DNA of 7,256 nucleotides from Acidobacteriota bacterium (GTDB taxonomy: Bacteria; Acidobacteriota; Vicinamibacteria; Vicinamibacterales; UBA2999), in assembly GCA_020851835.1 (NCBI GenBank), contig JADZBZ010000224.1, positions 1-7,256 of the forward strand, given 5' to 3'. Numbering within the stretch: position 1 is the first letter of the stretch; the number at the start of each line of letters is the position of its first letter. The notes under the pieces were generated by a model. It was not told where the DNA came from. It did not search any database and worked only from the letters and a program-made list of their open reading frames with translations. Shown here in pieces: positions 6,502-7,256 of this stretch. The translations under genes were made by a program, and so were the position numbers.

Positions 6502-6510
6502 TGCTAGGAT
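6502..6510 (+). promoter_or_regulatory. Extended -10 promoter candidate for the OsmC gene
   Basis: TGC-TAGGAT (6502-6510) is an extended -10 element with five of six matches in the hexamer (TAGGAT has the essential TA and final T; four to five by strict count). No -35 match is seen 17 bp upstream, which an extended -10 can tolerate. Transcription would begin near 6517, leaving about 34 bases before the start codon. Confidence 0.38.
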
Positions 6511-6539
6511 GGGGCTTGACCTGACGCACTCATCTTCGA

Positions 6540-6544
6540 GGAGG
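6540..6544 (+). promoter_or_regulatory. Ribosome binding site that decides the OsmC start
   Basis: GGAGG within GAGGAGGG (6538-6545) sits six bases before ATG 6551. This makes 6551 the start rather than the in-frame ATG at 6509, which has no such signal and would add 14 residues not seen in the family. Confidence 0.8.
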
Positions 6545-6550
6545 GATTAC

Positions 6551-6973
6551 ATGGCTCGTCACGCCACGGCGGAATGGAAAGGCGATCTGAAGGGTGGCTC
6601 CGGCCACGTGAAGCTCGGCAGCGGCGCGTACGAAGGCGACTACTCGTTCTCGTCGCGATTCGAGGACAAGCCGGGCGCGAATCCCGAGGAGCTGCTCGGC
6701 GCCGCGCACGCCGGCTGCTACTCGATGGCCCTGGCCAACTCGCTGGCCGGCGCGGGGTTTGTCGCCAGGAGCGTCGAGACCACTGCCGACGTGAACCTCG
6801 GCAAGGACGACAAGGGCTTCCTCATCACCAGGATCGATCTCACCGTGGTGGCCGACGTCCCGGGTGTGGACAACGCGACATTTCAGGAATGGGCCGAGAA
6901 GACCAGGACCGGCTGCATTATCGCCCGCGCCCTGGCGGCCACCGAAACTACTCTCAAGGCCACGCTGAAGTAG
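6551..6973 (+). CDS. osmC: OsmC-type organic hydroperoxide reductase
   Basis: The 140-residue protein matches OsmC across its length. It has the N-terminal strand pattern TAEWKGDLKGGSGHV (6-20), the active-site Arg36 in SSRFEDKPG, the acidic pair Glu46/Glu47 in NPEELLGAAHAGC, the peroxidatic Cys56, SMALANSL, the ETTADVNLGKDDKGFLITRI block (76-95) and the resolving Cys122 in RTGCIIARAL. OsmC proteins are cytosolic homodimers that reduce organic hydroperoxides with this cysteine pair and are usually induced by osmotic or stationary-phase stress. The AHAGCYSMAL form and overall length resemble OsmC more than the Ohr branch. It has its own ribosome binding site and a candidate promoter. It converges on the pirin-like gene with only 18 bp between stops. 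Confidence 0.93.
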   Translation: MARHATAEWKGDLKGGSGHVKLGSGAYEGDYSFSSRFEDKPGANPEELLGAAHAGCYSMALANSLAGAGFVARSVETTADVNLGKDDKGFLITRIDLTVVADVPGVDNATFQEWAEKTRTGCIIARALAATETTLKATLK

Positions 6974-6991
6974 GCGGCGCGGCGGCGGACG

Positions 6992-7256
6992 TCAGGGGTG
7001 CTTGATGAAAGTGCCCTCGCGCAATTCACTGAACGCCTGACGCAGCTCTTCCTGCGAGTTCATCACCACGGGGCCGTACCACGCCACGGGCTCTTCGATG
7101 GGCCGCCCCGAGACGAGCAGGAACCGGATACCGTCCTCACCTGCCTGGACCGTGATCGCGTCGCCGCGGTCGAACACCACCAGCGACCGGTTGCCGACGT
7201 CGGTGAGCACGGGCCTGTCGCCCTGCCCCACCAGTTCGGTGGCGATCTGCCGGGGA
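6992..7256 (-). CDS. Pirin-like protein, C-terminal end (cut by the right window edge)
   Basis: The open frame continues to the window edge, so the 87 residues seen are the C-terminal part of a longer protein (pirins are usually about 230-300 residues). The visible part is the second cupin barrel. LVVFDRGDAITVQAGEDGIR leads into FLLVSGRPIEEPVAWYGPVV and then MNSQEELRQAFSELREGTF, which is the typical pirin ending (gGxPxxEPvv-xGPFVMNtxeEIrqAfxDyxxGxF). Pirins are cupin proteins; some bind iron and act as quercetin dioxygenases or transcription cofactors. The metal-binding histidines belong to the N-terminal cupin, which is outside the window, so activity cannot be judged. GTG at 7231 is not a real start because homology to the family continues upstream of it. 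Confidence 0.85.
   Translation of the reverse strand, partial: PRQIATELVGQGDRPVLTDVGNRSLVVFDRGDAITVQAGEDGIRFLLVSGRPIEEPVAWYGPVVMNSQEELRQAFSELREGTFIKHP

Noticed and set aside
5759..6529. 256-codon - strand frame antisense to the ribbon-helix-helix gene and ftsB
   Set aside because: ftsB and the ribbon-helix-helix protein have recognisable folds in the other strand; this frame has none.
6509..6550. Upstream ATG as start of the OsmC gene
   Set aside because: It would add 14 residues without family support and overlap the promoter candidate; the strong ribosome binding site is right before ATG 6551.

Overview
The window is GC-rich chromosomal DNA (outside two AT-richer spacers) from a free-living bacterium, with tightly packed genes. 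The gene styles suggest Acidobacteriota, possibly Vicinamibacteria. The main reason is the pair of sigma-54 activators that share an odd C-terminal module ending in YKRFLxFLRKHxCxLPF. This assignment is inference from gene character, not from a marker gene. I see no rRNA, tRNA, CRISPR array, insertion sequence or phage gene.

Layout, left to right. (1) 1-915 (-) is the N-terminal 305 residues of a membrane-anchored signalling protein that runs off the left edge. (2) 1025-2176 (+) is a PLP enzyme of the cystathionine gamma-synthase/gamma-lyase family, ending at a GC-rich hairpin shared with the convergent gene. (3) 2222-3322 (-) and 3826-4965 (+) are two paralogous sigma-54-dependent activators. 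They are divergently transcribed from an unusually long (503 bp), relatively AT-rich spacer with repeats, a good sigma-70-type promoter and a leader hairpin. Both lack any N-terminal sensory domain. (4) 5003-5386 (+) is a stand-alone receiver-domain response regulator, 37 bp behind the second activator and probably in its operon. (5) 5420-5755 (-) is cutA. (6) 5756-5888 is a regulatory spacer with a 16-bp palindrome and repeated ACGGG boxes. (7) 5889-6107 (+) is a small ribbon-helix-helix protein whose stop overlaps the start of ftsB (6104-6469, +). (8) 6551-6973 (+) is an OsmC-type peroxidase with its own strong ribosome binding site. (9) 6992-7256 (-) is the C-terminal end of a pirin-like protein cut by the right edge.

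The most interesting unit is the centre, about 2222-5386. Two activator ATPases without input domains face each other across a complex control region, and a separate receiver protein follows one of them. One reading is an NtrC-like system in which receiver and ATPase are separate polypeptides and the two activators cross- or autoregulate. The sequence supports the parts but not the wiring. The second point of interest is the small DNA-binding protein translationally coupled to the division gene ftsB and preceded by an operator-like palindrome. The other genes (sulfur amino acid enzyme, CutA, OsmC, pirin) are ordinary metabolic and stress functions.
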